Source: JAZNOQ01 sp045589215
Lineage (GTDB): Bacteria; Bacillota; Clostridia; Oscillospirales; CAG-272
Direction of reading: 5' to 3'
Assembly (NCBI GenBank): GCA_045589215.1
Contig: JAZNOQ010000082.1
Coordinates: 1-10,814 of the forward strand
Length of the DNA: 10,814 nucleotides
The notes under the pieces are model-generated. The model did no database searches. It had not been told where the DNA came from and saw nothing but the letters and a program-made list of their open reading frames with translations. A program made the translations under genes and the position numbers. Below, one piece after another: positions 1 through 6,734 of the stretch. Every line of letters starts with the position of its first letter. Positions within the stretch are counted from its first letter, which is position 1.

Positions 1-1081
1 TGTACGGTGCATCGGGGGATGCGCGGTGCCATTCCTCGTAGTTCGAGTTCAGAAGCGTCATAACGTATTCCATCACGCACGCGGGCGCGTAGCCGAGGCG
101 CTCGTAGTCGTCCATATTCGCGCCCATATCGCGCTTCGACAGCTTCTTCTTTGCGCCGTTCTCGTCGAGCTTCATCAGCTGAGAGATGTGCAGATATTTT
201 GGTGTCTTAAAGCCAAGCTCACGGAAGAGCTGGAGATGCTTCGGAAGGGAGGGAAGCCATTCCTCGCCGCGGATCACGTGGGTCGTACCCATCAGGTGAT
301 CATCCACCGCGTGTGCGAAGTGGTAGGTCGGGATGCCGTCCGACTTCAGAAGTACGAAATCCTTGTCGTTTTCGGGAAGCTCGAGCTTTCCGCGCACGAG
401 ATCGGTGAAGGGGATCTTCTTGTCGGGATCGCCGTCGCCGATGATACGAAGCACGAAGGGATTGCCCTCTGCGAGATTTGCCTTGACCTCGTCAAGGGTG
501 ATCGCGCGCGCCTTTTCCTGCGCCGCCTGTCGCTCTGCGGATGCATCCGCGCTCCATTCCTTCGATTTGATCTCCGCCTTCTTGTCGACGGCGTTCATCG
601 ATTCAAGCTCTTCCTTTGTTGTAAATACGGGGTATGCACGCCCCGCCTTGACAAGCTCCTTCGCATAAACGTGATAGATCGGACCTCTTTCGGACTGCTT
701 GTACGGGCCGTATGCACCGCGGTCGCAGACCTTTCCGTCGTCTCCGAGGATCGCGCCCTCGTCAAAATTGATGCCGTAACGCGCGAGGGTGTTGATGAGC
801 CCCTCGGCGGCACCGGGGACCTCACGCTTCGCGTCGGTGTCCTCAATGCGAAGATAGAATACGCCGCCGCTTTGATGTGCGAGACGCTCACCGACCGTCA
901 CAGGAAACATTCCGCCGAAGTGGACAAAGCCCGTGGGGCTGGGGGCGAAACGTGTGACCTTCGCGCCCTCGGGAAGCTGTCGCGGGGGGTATTTCGCCTC
1001 CATGTCGGCAGGCGAAGCGGTCACGTTCGGGAAAAGAAGCTCCGCGAGAGCCGCGGTCTCGTTCTGATTTGTGTAGTTCAT
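1..1081 (-). CDS. gltX: Glutamate--tRNA ligase (GluRS), N-terminal 360 residues, cut by the window edge
   Basis: This class I aminoacyl-tRNA synthetase charges tRNA-Glu with glutamate in the cytoplasm. Visible motifs are RFAPSPTG followed by HFGG (residues 54-57, the HIGH signature), YLRIEDTD (76-83), YGPYKQSER (124-132), the VIRGEEWLPSLPKH block (269-282) and KLSKR (313-317, the KMSKS signature). The last two residues of HIGH are GG, a tolerated variant in GluRS. About 40 residues precede RFAPSPTG, whereas classical GluRS starts almost at that motif; I recall this extension from a Clostridia subgroup with proteins of roughly 550 residues, so perhaps a third is missing beyond position 1. The ATG at 1081 is supported by AGGAG at 1088-1092. 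No T-box and no convincing promoter lie directly upstream, so it may be co-transcribed with the hydrolase gene ending 121 nt away. The family is certain; whether it is discriminating or non-discriminating (GluRS/GlnRS) cannot be judged. Confidence 0.95.
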   Translation of the reverse strand, partial: MNYTNQNETAALAELLFPNVTASPADMEAKYPPRQLPEGAKVTRFAPSPTGFVHFGGMFPVTVGERLAHQSGGVFYLRIEDTDAKREVPGAAEGLINTLARYGINFDEGAILGDDGKVCDRGAYGPYKQSERGPIYHVYAKELVKAGRAYPVFTTKEELESMNAVDKKAEIKSKEWSADASAERQAAQEKARAITLDEVKANLAEGNPFVLRIIGDGDPDKKIPFTDLVRGKLELPENDKDFVLLKSDGIPTYHFAHAVDDHLMGTTHVIRGEEWLPSLPKHLQLFRELGFKTPKYLHISQLMKLDENGAKKKLSKRDMGANMDDYERLGYAPACVMEYVMTLLNSNYEEWHRASPDAPY

Positions 1082-1098
1082 AGCTGACTCCTATTTTA

Positions 1099-1153
1099 TT
1101 GAGGCTCTGCCTCAAACTCCGCTTAAGAAACTTTTTGAAAAAAGTTTCTTAAG
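1099..1153 (-). repeat. Intergenic hairpin repeat, copy 1
   Basis: Two adjacent hairpins fill most of the gap between the MBL hydrolase gene and gltX. The larger (1122-1153) has a perfect 15-bp stem, CTTAAGAAACTTTTT against its complement, with a nominal 2-nt loop. The smaller (1099-1115) is a 7-bp stem, TTGAGGC-AGA-GCCTCAA on the minus strand, ending 6 nt before the gltX ribosome site. A 28-nt core at 1123-1150 read on the minus strand is identical to 3488-3515 read on the plus strand, and both copies continue into a CGGRGT...GGCAGAGCC arm. It is therefore a dispersed repeat and not a one-off terminator; no U-run follows the large hairpin in the gene direction. Confidence 0.8.
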
Positions 1154-1202
1154 AATCTTCAAAAACTTTAACGAATGTGTCGAGGTCTCAAGGTCATCCC
1201 GT

Positions 1203-1832
1203 TCACATCACCGCGCGAAGCGCATTTTTGAGTGTTTCCGATGGGCCGTGCCCGGGGTAGACCGTAATATCGGGATAACGCTTCGATAACTCTGCGAGAC
1301 ACGCGAGCGAATCCTGGAGGGATTCATACGAGCCGCCGTAGAGATCGGTGCGCCCGACATTGTCCGAAAATAGCGTGTCGCCCGTCAGAAGGAAGGGGGC
1401 TTGTCCGTCCTCCTCGCAGAGGTAACAGACCGATCCGCCGCTGTGACCGGGGGTGGCGATCACCGTGATCCTTCCCGCGCCGAGCGTAATGACGTCACCG
1501 TCCGAAAGGAGATCGGTCGCCTCGGGGAAGGTGCGGTCCTGACCGAAAAAGAAAGAAAAGCCGTTCTTCTTTCCGTCCTTGGCGAAATCCTTGTCGCCCA
1601 AGCCGAGATAAACGGGGACGGGAAAGCGCGAAAGCAGGGGCTCGAGGTTCATCACGTGGTCGAAGTGACCGTGCGTCAGAAGCACGCCGCTAAGAGAAAG
1701 CCCATTTTCGTACAGAGTCGTACACATCACGTCAAGCCGCGCCGCGGGGTCGACGATGAAGGCGTGCCCACCGCTATGCAGAAGATAGCAATTCGCGCCG
1801 AGAAAGCCCTCGGCAAGCGTTTTGATCTCCAT
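1203..1832 (-). CDS. MBL-fold metallo-hydrolase, single-domain glyoxalase II-like
   Basis: A 209-residue cytoplasmic hydrolase of the metallo-beta-lactamase fold. The metal ligands are all present: THGHFDH (residues 53-59, giving H54, H56, D58, H59), TPGH (H130), GDTLF (D152) and YPGHGP (H195). This set resembles the glyoxalase II/YcbL group, which hydrolyses thioesters such as acyl-glutathione; but the chain ends soon after H195, so it lacks the C-terminal substrate domain of true glyoxalase II and its substrate is unknown. No signal peptide is present. The ATG at 1832 is preceded by a G-rich site (GGAGGGGG, about 1838-1845). It has its own promoter (1883-1911) and starts after the terminator of the preceding gene. 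gltX follows after 121 nt of repeat DNA and may be read from the same promoter. Confidence 0.9.
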   Translation of the reverse strand: MEIKTLAEGFLGANCYLLHSGGHAFIVDPAARLDVMCTTLYENGLSLSGVLLTHGHFDHVMNLEPLLSRFPVPVYLGLGDKDFAKDGKKNGFSFFFGQDRTFPEATDLLSDGDVITLGAGRITVIATPGHSGGSVCYLCEEDGQAPFLLTGDTLFSDNVGRTDLYGGSYESLQDSLACLAELSKRYPDITVYPGHGPSETLKNALRAVM

Positions 1833-1882
1833 ATCCGTACCCCCTCCCCCGTTTTCGCATCACTCGATACCTATTCCATTAT

Positions 1883-1911
1883 AGTATAGCACATTTTTCT
1901 ATAATTGTCTA
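1883..1911 (-). promoter_or_regulatory. Sigma-A promoter for the MBL hydrolase gene
   Basis: On the minus strand the -35 box is TAGACA (1911-1906) and the -10 box TATACT (1888-1883), with a 17-nt spacer and a TGC extension just before the -10. The predicted start near 1876 gives a leader of about 44 nt before the ATG at 1832. The 12-mer TGTGCTATACTA recurs in the valS promoter. Confidence 0.75.
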
Positions 1912-1944
1912 TATTTTTCGGAAAATTTGTTGCTTGGGGATACA

Positions 1945-1974
1945 AAAAAGATCCCTCGATCGAGGGATCTTTTT
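1945..1974. terminator. Perfectly symmetrical, potentially bidirectional terminator
   Basis: A 30-nt perfect palindrome: AAAAA, then GATCCCTCGA and its complement, then TTTTT. The GC-rich stem followed by T runs on either strand makes an intrinsic terminator in both directions. For the minus strand it comes immediately after the TAA of the 455-residue protein (1976-1978), and it separates that unit from the MBL promoter about 30 nt further on. Confidence 0.85.
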
Positions 1975-1975
1975 C

Positions 1976-3343
1976 TTATGGATATGAAACCAAAGAGGGC
2001 TCCTTTGCGGCTTCCTCCTCACCTTCGGGTGATATACGGTCGTTTTCAGGAGAGAACGCGCGATCCTCGCCCGCCCCTCGGCGCAGCTGCTCCTGCGCGT
2101 TTGCGAGCATCAATTTAATGCGGTTCTCCTGATTGATTTGTGTGGCGCTCGGGTCGTAGTCGACCGCAATGATGTTCGCCTGCGGGTGCCGCTCCTTGAT
2201 CGGCTTCATCATCCCCTTGCCCGCGATGTGGTTCGGGAGACAGCCGAAGGGCTGTGTGCAGATGATATTGTTTACGCCCGATTCGATCAGCTCAAGCATT
2301 TCCGAGGTCAGAAGCCATCCTTCACCCATCTTCACGCCGTTCGAGATCACGCCCTCGCAAAGCGTTTTCGTATGCTCGAACGAGGTCGGGGGATTGAATT
2401 TTACGCCCGTCTCTGCGGAGATCTCGTTGATCGCTTCGATCACGTCGTTCTGCTTTTTGATGATGAAATCGTACGCGATCTTCCAGATCCAAACCGAACG
2501 CTTGTTCCTGCCGTAGAGCTTGTAATCAAGCAGGTTGTTGTAAACGCAGTAGAGGCAGAAATCGGTGAGTCCGGGCATCACCACCTCGGCGTTTTCCGCG
2601 GCAAGGAAGGATTCGAGATCATTGTTTCCGAGCGGAGAGAACTTGACGTAGATCTCACCGACGATTCCGACGCGCACGCGGGGCTCGGAGCGATCCATCG
2701 GGATCGCCGCAAAGTCGCGGATGATCGCGCGGTAGTTCTCCTTGATCTTTTTATAGGAGATCGACTTGCCGTTCATTTCCCCGATGATGCGGTCGACCCA
2801 TGTGTCAAACAGCCGTTCGGCGTCGCCTTTGTTTATTTCGTAGGGCTTGCATTGATTTGAAAGCCACATCATAAGGTCGCCGTACAGAACGGCATACGCC
2901 ATGCGGCGCAGAAGCGGAACACTCAGGTTGAAGCCGGGATTTTTTTCCATACCGCCCGCAACACTGAAGGAAATGACGGGGACGTATCCGTAGCCCGCCT
3001 TCGCGAGTGCCTTACGGAGAAGGGAGATGTAGTTCGATGCGCGACAGCCACCGCCCGTCTGCGACATCACGAGCGCAACCTTGTGCGGATCGTGCTTTCC
3101 TCTGCGGAGCGCGTCGATAAATTGCCCGATGACGAGCGTTGCGGGATAGCAGGAATCATTGTGTACGTAGCGGAGTCCGCTTTCAACCACGCGCGCGCGG
3201 TCGGGCACGAGAAGCTCGGTTTTATAGCCGTAGATTTTCAATATCTTTTCGATGATGCGGAAATGGTTCGGAAGCATCGTCGGGATCAGGAGCGTGTGCG
3301 TCTCCTTCATTTCCTTCGTGAATATCACGCGATTATCGGTCAT
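1976..3343 (-). CDS. Acyl-CoA dehydratase activase-related protein, HgdB-like (C-terminal partner of the activase)
   Basis: A 455-residue cytoplasmic protein resembling the C-terminal third of the large Clostridia 'acyl-CoA dehydratase activase' chains and, more distantly, the B subunit of 2-hydroxyacyl-CoA dehydratases, which hold an iron-sulfur cluster. Characteristic blocks are FTKEMKETHTLLIP (residues 8-21), HNDSCYP (C65), SQTGGGCRASNY (C100), EKNPGFN (133-139), GEIYVKFSPLGNND (229-242) and CTQPFGCLPNH (C363, C368). Those cysteines are plausible cluster ligands. The last 30 or so residues are acidic and low in complexity, outside the conserved fold. The ATG at 3343 is preferred to an in-frame GTG at 3376, because AAAGGA sits 7 nt before it and the conserved domain starts a few residues later. 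It follows the 1003-residue activase after 199 nt on the same strand; no separate promoter is evident, so it probably depends on read-through. Substrate unknown. Confidence 0.85.
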   Translation of the reverse strand: MTDNRVIFTKEMKETHTLLIPTMLPNHFRIIEKILKIYGYKTELLVPDRARVVESGLRYVHNDSCYPATLVIGQFIDALRRGKHDPHKVALVMSQTGGGCRASNYISLLRKALAKAGYGYVPVISFSVAGGMEKNPGFNLSVPLLRRMAYAVLYGDLMMWLSNQCKPYEINKGDAERLFDTWVDRIIGEMNGKSISYKKIKENYRAIIRDFAAIPMDRSEPRVRVGIVGEIYVKFSPLGNNDLESFLAAENAEVVMPGLTDFCLYCVYNNLLDYKLYGRNKRSVWIWKIAYDFIIKKQNDVIEAINEISAETGVKFNPPTSFEHTKTLCEGVISNGVKMGEGWLLTSEMLELIESGVNNIICTQPFGCLPNHIAGKGMMKPIKERHPQANIIAVDYDPSATQINQENRIKLMLANAQEQLRRGAGEDRAFSPENDRISPEGEEEAAKEPSLVSYP

Positions 3344-3350
3344 ATGTAAG

Positions 3351-3356
3351 TCCTTT
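3351..3356 (-). promoter_or_regulatory. Ribosome binding site deciding the start of the 455-residue protein
   Basis: AAAGGA on the minus strand lies 7 nt before the ATG at 3343-3341. The upstream in-frame GTG at 3376 has no comparable site, so the ATG is the better start. Confidence 0.75.
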
Positions 3357-3361
3357 CTGGA

Positions 3362-3377
3362 GATGTGCAGAGACACT
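3362..3377 (-). promoter_or_regulatory. 16-nt element shared by the leaders of both activase genes (copy B)
   Basis: The minus-strand sequence AGTGTCTCTGCACATC ends 18 nt before the ATG of the 455-residue gene. It matches 14 of 16 bases of an element at the same place before the 1003-residue gene (6571-6586). Here it also forms one arm of an inverted repeat, GCAGGGACA against TGTCTCTGC (3367-3385). Its function is unknown; an operator or an mRNA-level site is an inference from position and conservation only. Confidence 0.4.
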
Positions 3378-3402
3378 GTCCCTGCAACACCACAAAAAAC
3401 TT

Positions 3403-3537
3403 TCTAAAACTTTTTTGAAAGTTCTTGAAGGTCAAGGAAACTTCTTTCAAGAAGTTTCCTTGTGGGGTGAAGGGGCAAAGCCCCTTCAAGAAACTTTTTT
3501 CAAAAAGTTTCTTAAACGGGGTATGGGCAGAGCCCCG
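3403..3537 (+). repeat. Hairpin-repeat cluster, copy 2 plus extra hairpins, between the two activase genes
   Basis: The gap between the two activase genes is almost wholly folded DNA. In plus-strand order: an AT-rich arm (about 3403-3423, AACTTTC...GAAAGTT); a 14-bp hairpin at 3433-3462 (CAAGGAAACTTCTT stem, 2-nt loop); an 8-bp hairpin GAAGGGGC-AAA-GCCCCTTC at 3469-3487; a 12-bp hairpin at 3488-3513 (AAGAAACTTTTT stem); and CGGGG...CCCCG at 3517-3537. The part 3488-3537 matches copy 1 (1099-1153) in inverse orientation, with a 28-nt identical core. Copy 2 carries extra hairpins that copy 1 lacks. No gene-like protein is encoded here. It could be a MITE- or REP-like element, or a processing or attenuation structure between the genes. 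Confidence 0.75.
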
Positions 3538-3542
3538 AAAAA

Positions 3543-6500
3543 TCACTGCTCCAAAGCACCGAGGAGACTGCGGAGGCGGATGTTGACCGCACCGAGGTTG
3601 GTGATCTCGTCGATCTTGATCTGGGTATAGAGCCGACCTGCCGACTCGAGGATCGCACGCGTTTCGTCGGTCGTTACGGCATCGATGCCGCAGCCGAAGG
3701 AGACGAGCTGAACGAGCTCGACACCGGGATGCTCTGCGGCGTATTTTGCCGCCGCGTAGAGGCGCGCGTGGTAGGTCCACTGATTGAGGACGTTGACCTT
3801 CGGCGCATCCGTGAGATGCGAAACGCTGTCCTCGGTCACAACGACGAAGCCGAGCGCAGTCGCGAGCTTGTCGATGCCATGGCCGATCTCGGGATCGACG
3901 TGGTACGGTCTGCCCGCGAGGATCATCACGCGCTTTCCGTGCGTTGCGGCATATGCAAGTGCTGCCTCGCCTGTGCGGCGGATGTCTGCCATATGTGTGT
4001 CATAAGCGCGGTATGCCGCATCGATCGCTGCCTTTGCCTCGTTCTTTGTGATCGAGGCGTCAAGGTTTTCCTGCAAATAAGGCAGAAGCTCGCGGAGAAG
4101 CTCCTTCTTATCGTTGATGTTCAGGTAGGGATAGAGGAATTTTTTGCCGCGCAACGAATCCATGTTGCCGTTTAGAAGCTCTGAATAGTACGCAACAACG
4201 GGGCAGTTATAGTGATTGTCACCCCTCTTTTCGTTGACGTTGTAGGAGAGGGAGGGGTAGAAGATCGCCGTTACACCCGCTTCAATCAGTGTCTCGATGT
4301 GACCGTGCATGATTTTTGCGGGATAGCAAGCCGTGTCGGAGGGGATGCTGTACTGCCCCTTCGCATAGATCCTGCGGTCGGAGAAGCCCGAGAGCCGCAC
4401 GTTATAGCGGAGACCGCGGAAGAGTGCCGTCCAGAAGGGCGCAAGCTCGTAGTTGCCGAGAGCGAGGGGCAGACCGATCACGCCGCGCGTGTTCGGAAGC
4501 TCTTTCATTCCTTCCTCTGCGAGAGCCGAGAAGCGGTCTCTCTTATATTCGTGAAGGTTCGGGAGCGTATCCTCGGGGGAGATCGTTTTGCCCGCACCCT
4601 TTTCGCATCGATTGCCCGAAATGAAGCGTGAGCCGTCCGAGAAGGTGTTCACGGTCATATTGCAACGGTTCGTACAGCCCTTGCAGACGACCGCCTTCGA
4701 CGTGTGCGTGAAGGTCGCGAGGGAATCCTTCGAGAGAAGTGTCGACGGCTTGTCTGCCTTGCGCTTTGACTTCGCGTAAAGCGCCGCGCCGTATGCGCCC
4801 ATCAGTCCCGCGATCGTCGGACGGACAACGGGTCTGCCGAGCGTGTTTTCAAAGCTGCGAAGCACGGCATCGTTATAGAAGGTGCCGCCCTGCACAACGA
4901 CGTTCTCGCCAAGCTCCTCGGGAGAGGTCGCGCGGATGACCTTGTAGATCGCGTTTTTCACAACGCTGATCGAAAGTCCCGCCGAGATATCCTCAACGGT
5001 CGCGCCGTCCTTCTGCGCCTGCTTGACCGAGGAATTCATAAATACCGTACAGCGCGAGCCGAGATCGACGGGGCGCGATGCGAAAAGCCCGAGCTTCGAG
5101 AAGCGGTCAATGTCGTAGCCCATCGAGCGTGCAAAGGTCTCGATGAATGAGCCGCAACCGCTCGAGCAAGCCTCGTTCAGAAGGATCGAGTCGATCGCGC
5201 CGTTTTTGATGCGGAAGCACTTGATATCCTGACCGCCAATGTCAAGAATGAAGTCGACCTTCGGGTTAAAGTGCGCGGCGGCGGTGAAATGCGCAATGGT
5301 CTCGACCAGCCCGCGGTCGATGTGGAAGGCGTTTTTGATCAGCGCCTCGCCGTAGCCCGTGACGGCACTGCCCTTGATGCTGATGCGGTCGCCGCAAAGG
5401 GCGTAAATGGCTTCAAGCTGTTCCTTTACAACGAGGACGGGATTGCCCTTGTTCGAGCTGTAATAGGTATATAGAAGCTCATTCCTGTCGTTCATCAGAA
5501 CGAGCTTTGTCGTGGTCGAGCCGCAGTCGATTCCGAGATACGCGTCGCCCGCGTAGGATGCGGGATCGACAAAGGGAACGGTCGCCCTTGCGTGCCGCTC
5601 GCGGAAGATCTCGTATTCGTCATCGTTTTCGAAAAGCATCGGAAGCGCGGCGGTCTCAACGGTTTGCTTGAGGGCGCCCTCAAGCGACGAAACAAGCTCG
5701 TCATACATAGGAGCCATCTGTTGCTTCGACGCGTAGATCGCTGCACCGATCGCGACCGAAATGCACGCATAGGGCGGGCAAACGCCGTTCTCCTCCGTGA
5801 GCTTCAGTGTTTCGCGGAATCGGTTGCGAAGCCCCTTGCAGAAGGAGAGAGGACCGCCGAGGAAGAGGACCTTGCCGCCGATCTTACGTCCCTGTGCGAG
5901 GCCTGCGATCGTCTGATCGACCACCGCCTGATAGATGCTTGCCGCGATATCCTCCTTCGATGCGCCCTGATTCAGTAGGGGCTGAATGTCGGTCTTTGCA
6001 AAGACACCGCACCGCGATGCGATCGGGTAAAGACGCTTATAGCGGAGGCTGAGCTCGTCCATTTCGTCGTTCGGCAGATCGAGCAGAGTCGCCATCTGAT
6101 CGATGAACGCGCCCGTGCCGCCTGCACAGGTTCCGTTCATTCGCTCGTCAATGCCGCCGTCGAGGAAGATGATCTTCGCGTCCTCGCCGCCAAGCTCGAT
6201 GACGGTCGATGTGTCGGGCGCCATCGTACGGACTGCCTCGGAGGTCGCGTAGACCTCCTGCACGAAGGGGAGACCTGCCGCCTTCGCAAGACCGAGGCCC
6301 GCAGAGCCCGAAACGGCGATATGTACGGGGCTATCTCCGATGAGATCCCTCAGTCTTTTTACAAGCTCAAGTGCCTTTTGGCGTACCTGTGCGAAATGCC
6401 GCTCGTAGCAGCTGTATATGATCCTTCCGTGCTTCAAAAGCACCACCTTCGCGGTCGTCGAACCGATGTCGATGCCGAGAGAAAGGGGCGCGGGCAGGGA

Positions 6501-6554
6501 AAAGAAGAGATCCGAAAGAGCCTCGGAGCTCGCGGGATTTACGGATGAAAACAT
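3543..6554 (-). CDS. 2-hydroxyacyl-CoA dehydratase activase (BcrAD/BadF/BadG family), double ASKHA domain plus DUF2229-like region
   Basis: A 1003-residue protein related to HgdC-type activases, which use ATP and a subunit-bridging 4Fe-4S cluster to push low-potential electrons into a dehydratase. Domain 1 (about 25-275) has GIDIGSTTAK (27-36), ELGGEDAK (120-127), NGTCAGGTG (C143) and SRCGVF (C182). Domain 2 (about 338-595) repeats them: GIDCGSTTTK (341-350), DIGGQDIK (438-445), EACSSGCG (C463, C467) and SRCTVF (C502). C143/C182 and C463/C502 correspond to the cluster cysteines of HgdC. A small cysteine motif follows (C624, C627, C631, C650), then a DUF2229-like region (about 690-990) with TACYP, GRPYHVDPE and SFGCGID. 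The ATG at 6554 has GGAGG at 6560-6564. The chain ends where, as I recall, longer family members run on into the part encoded by the next gene. Such proteins can occur without a known dehydratase, so the target is unknown. Confidence 0.9.
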   Translation of the reverse strand: MFSSVNPASSEALSDLFFSLPAPLSLGIDIGSTTAKVVLLKHGRIIYSCYERHFAQVRQKALELVKRLRDLIGDSPVHIAVSGSAGLGLAKAAGLPFVQEVYATSEAVRTMAPDTSTVIELGGEDAKIIFLDGGIDERMNGTCAGGTGAFIDQMATLLDLPNDEMDELSLRYKRLYPIASRCGVFAKTDIQPLLNQGASKEDIAASIYQAVVDQTIAGLAQGRKIGGKVLFLGGPLSFCKGLRNRFRETLKLTEENGVCPPYACISVAIGAAIYASKQQMAPMYDELVSSLEGALKQTVETAALPMLFENDDEYEIFRERHARATVPFVDPASYAGDAYLGIDCGSTTTKLVLMNDRNELLYTYYSSNKGNPVLVVKEQLEAIYALCGDRISIKGSAVTGYGEALIKNAFHIDRGLVETIAHFTAAAHFNPKVDFILDIGGQDIKCFRIKNGAIDSILLNEACSSGCGSFIETFARSMGYDIDRFSKLGLFASRPVDLGSRCTVFMNSSVKQAQKDGATVEDISAGLSISVVKNAIYKVIRATSPEELGENVVVQGGTFYNDAVLRSFENTLGRPVVRPTIAGLMGAYGAALYAKSKRKADKPSTLLSKDSLATFTHTSKAVVCKGCTNRCNMTVNTFSDGSRFISGNRCEKGAGKTISPEDTLPNLHEYKRDRFSALAEEGMKELPNTRGVIGLPLALGNYELAPFWTALFRGLRYNVRLSGFSDRRIYAKGQYSIPSDTACYPAKIMHGHIETLIEAGVTAIFYPSLSYNVNEKRGDNHYNCPVVAYYSELLNGNMDSLRGKKFLYPYLNINDKKELLRELLPYLQENLDASITKNEAKAAIDAAYRAYDTHMADIRRTGEAALAYAATHGKRVMILAGRPYHVDPEIGHGIDKLATALGFVVVTEDSVSHLTDAPKVNVLNQWTYHARLYAAAKYAAEHPGVELVQLVSFGCGIDAVTTDETRAILESAGRLYTQIKIDEITNLGAVNIRLRSLLGALEQ

Positions 6555-6570
6555 TCGGCCCTCCTATATT

Positions 6571-6586
6571 GACGTGCAGAAACACT
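6571..6586 (-). promoter_or_regulatory. 16-nt element shared by the leaders of both activase genes (copy A)
   Basis: The minus-strand sequence AGTGTTTCTGCACGTC ends 16 nt before the ATG of the 1003-residue gene and lies downstream of its predicted transcription start. It matches 14 of 16 bases of the copy at 3362-3377. Function unknown. Confidence 0.4.
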
Positions 6587-6602
6587 ACCGCGTGATACTC
6601 AT

Positions 6603-6631
6603 AATATATTAGTCTACCACAAATTTTGCAA
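6603..6631 (-). promoter_or_regulatory. Promoter for the activase gene pair
   Basis: On the minus strand, TTGCAA (6631-6626) and TATATT (6608-6603) are separated by 17 nt. The predicted start near 6596 gives a leader of about 42 nt. It follows directly after the terminator of the valS unit, so the activase genes form their own transcription unit. Confidence 0.6.
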
Positions 6632-6670
6632 AGAAACAAGAGGGATTTTGTAAAGAGTCCGAAAATTAGC

Positions 6671-6719
6671 GAAAAAAACGATAAAAAAGCACAAGCCCGT
6701 TCTGAACAGACTTGTGCTT
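6671..6719 (-). terminator. Intrinsic terminator of the valS-flavin reductase unit
   Basis: A 15-bp stem (6687-6701 with 6705-6719, two G-U pairs when read as minus-strand RNA) with a 3-nt loop, followed on the minus strand by TTTTATCGTTTTTTT. It begins 15 nt after the flavin reductase stop codon. Confidence 0.9.
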
Positions 6720-6734
6720 ATGGATAAGAAGCTT

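Noticed and set aside
26..1087. A 353-codon plus-strand open frame opposite gltX
   Set aside because: It mirrors the GluRS coding frame, which shows HIGH and KMSKS motifs and a ribosome site on the minus strand; the plus-strand product shows no family features.
1122..1153. Reading the 15-bp hairpin as an ordinary terminator of the MBL hydrolase gene
   Set aside because: No U-run follows the stem in the direction of transcription, and an identical core occurs elsewhere in inverse orientation, which fits a repeat better.
3344..3376. A longer N-terminus for the 455-residue protein using the GTG at 3376
   Set aside because: The GTG has no ribosome site, while the ATG at 3343 has AAAGGA 7 nt upstream and lies next to the conserved domain start.
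3403..3537. A CRISPR-like array in the repeat cluster
   Set aside because: The units are palindromes of differing sequence and length, not regular direct repeats with unique spacers, and no cas genes are present.
3415..3630. A 71-codon plus-strand frame across the repeat cluster
   Set aside because: It is a translation of repeat DNA; such frames are open because the stems contain few stops. There is no ribosome site or family match.
3340..3780. A 146-codon minus-strand frame running from the end of the activase gene through the repeats
   Set aside because: It is out of frame with the activase in its first part and then a translation of the hairpin repeats (phenylalanine- and lysine-rich). 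It is not an in-frame extension joining the two genes.
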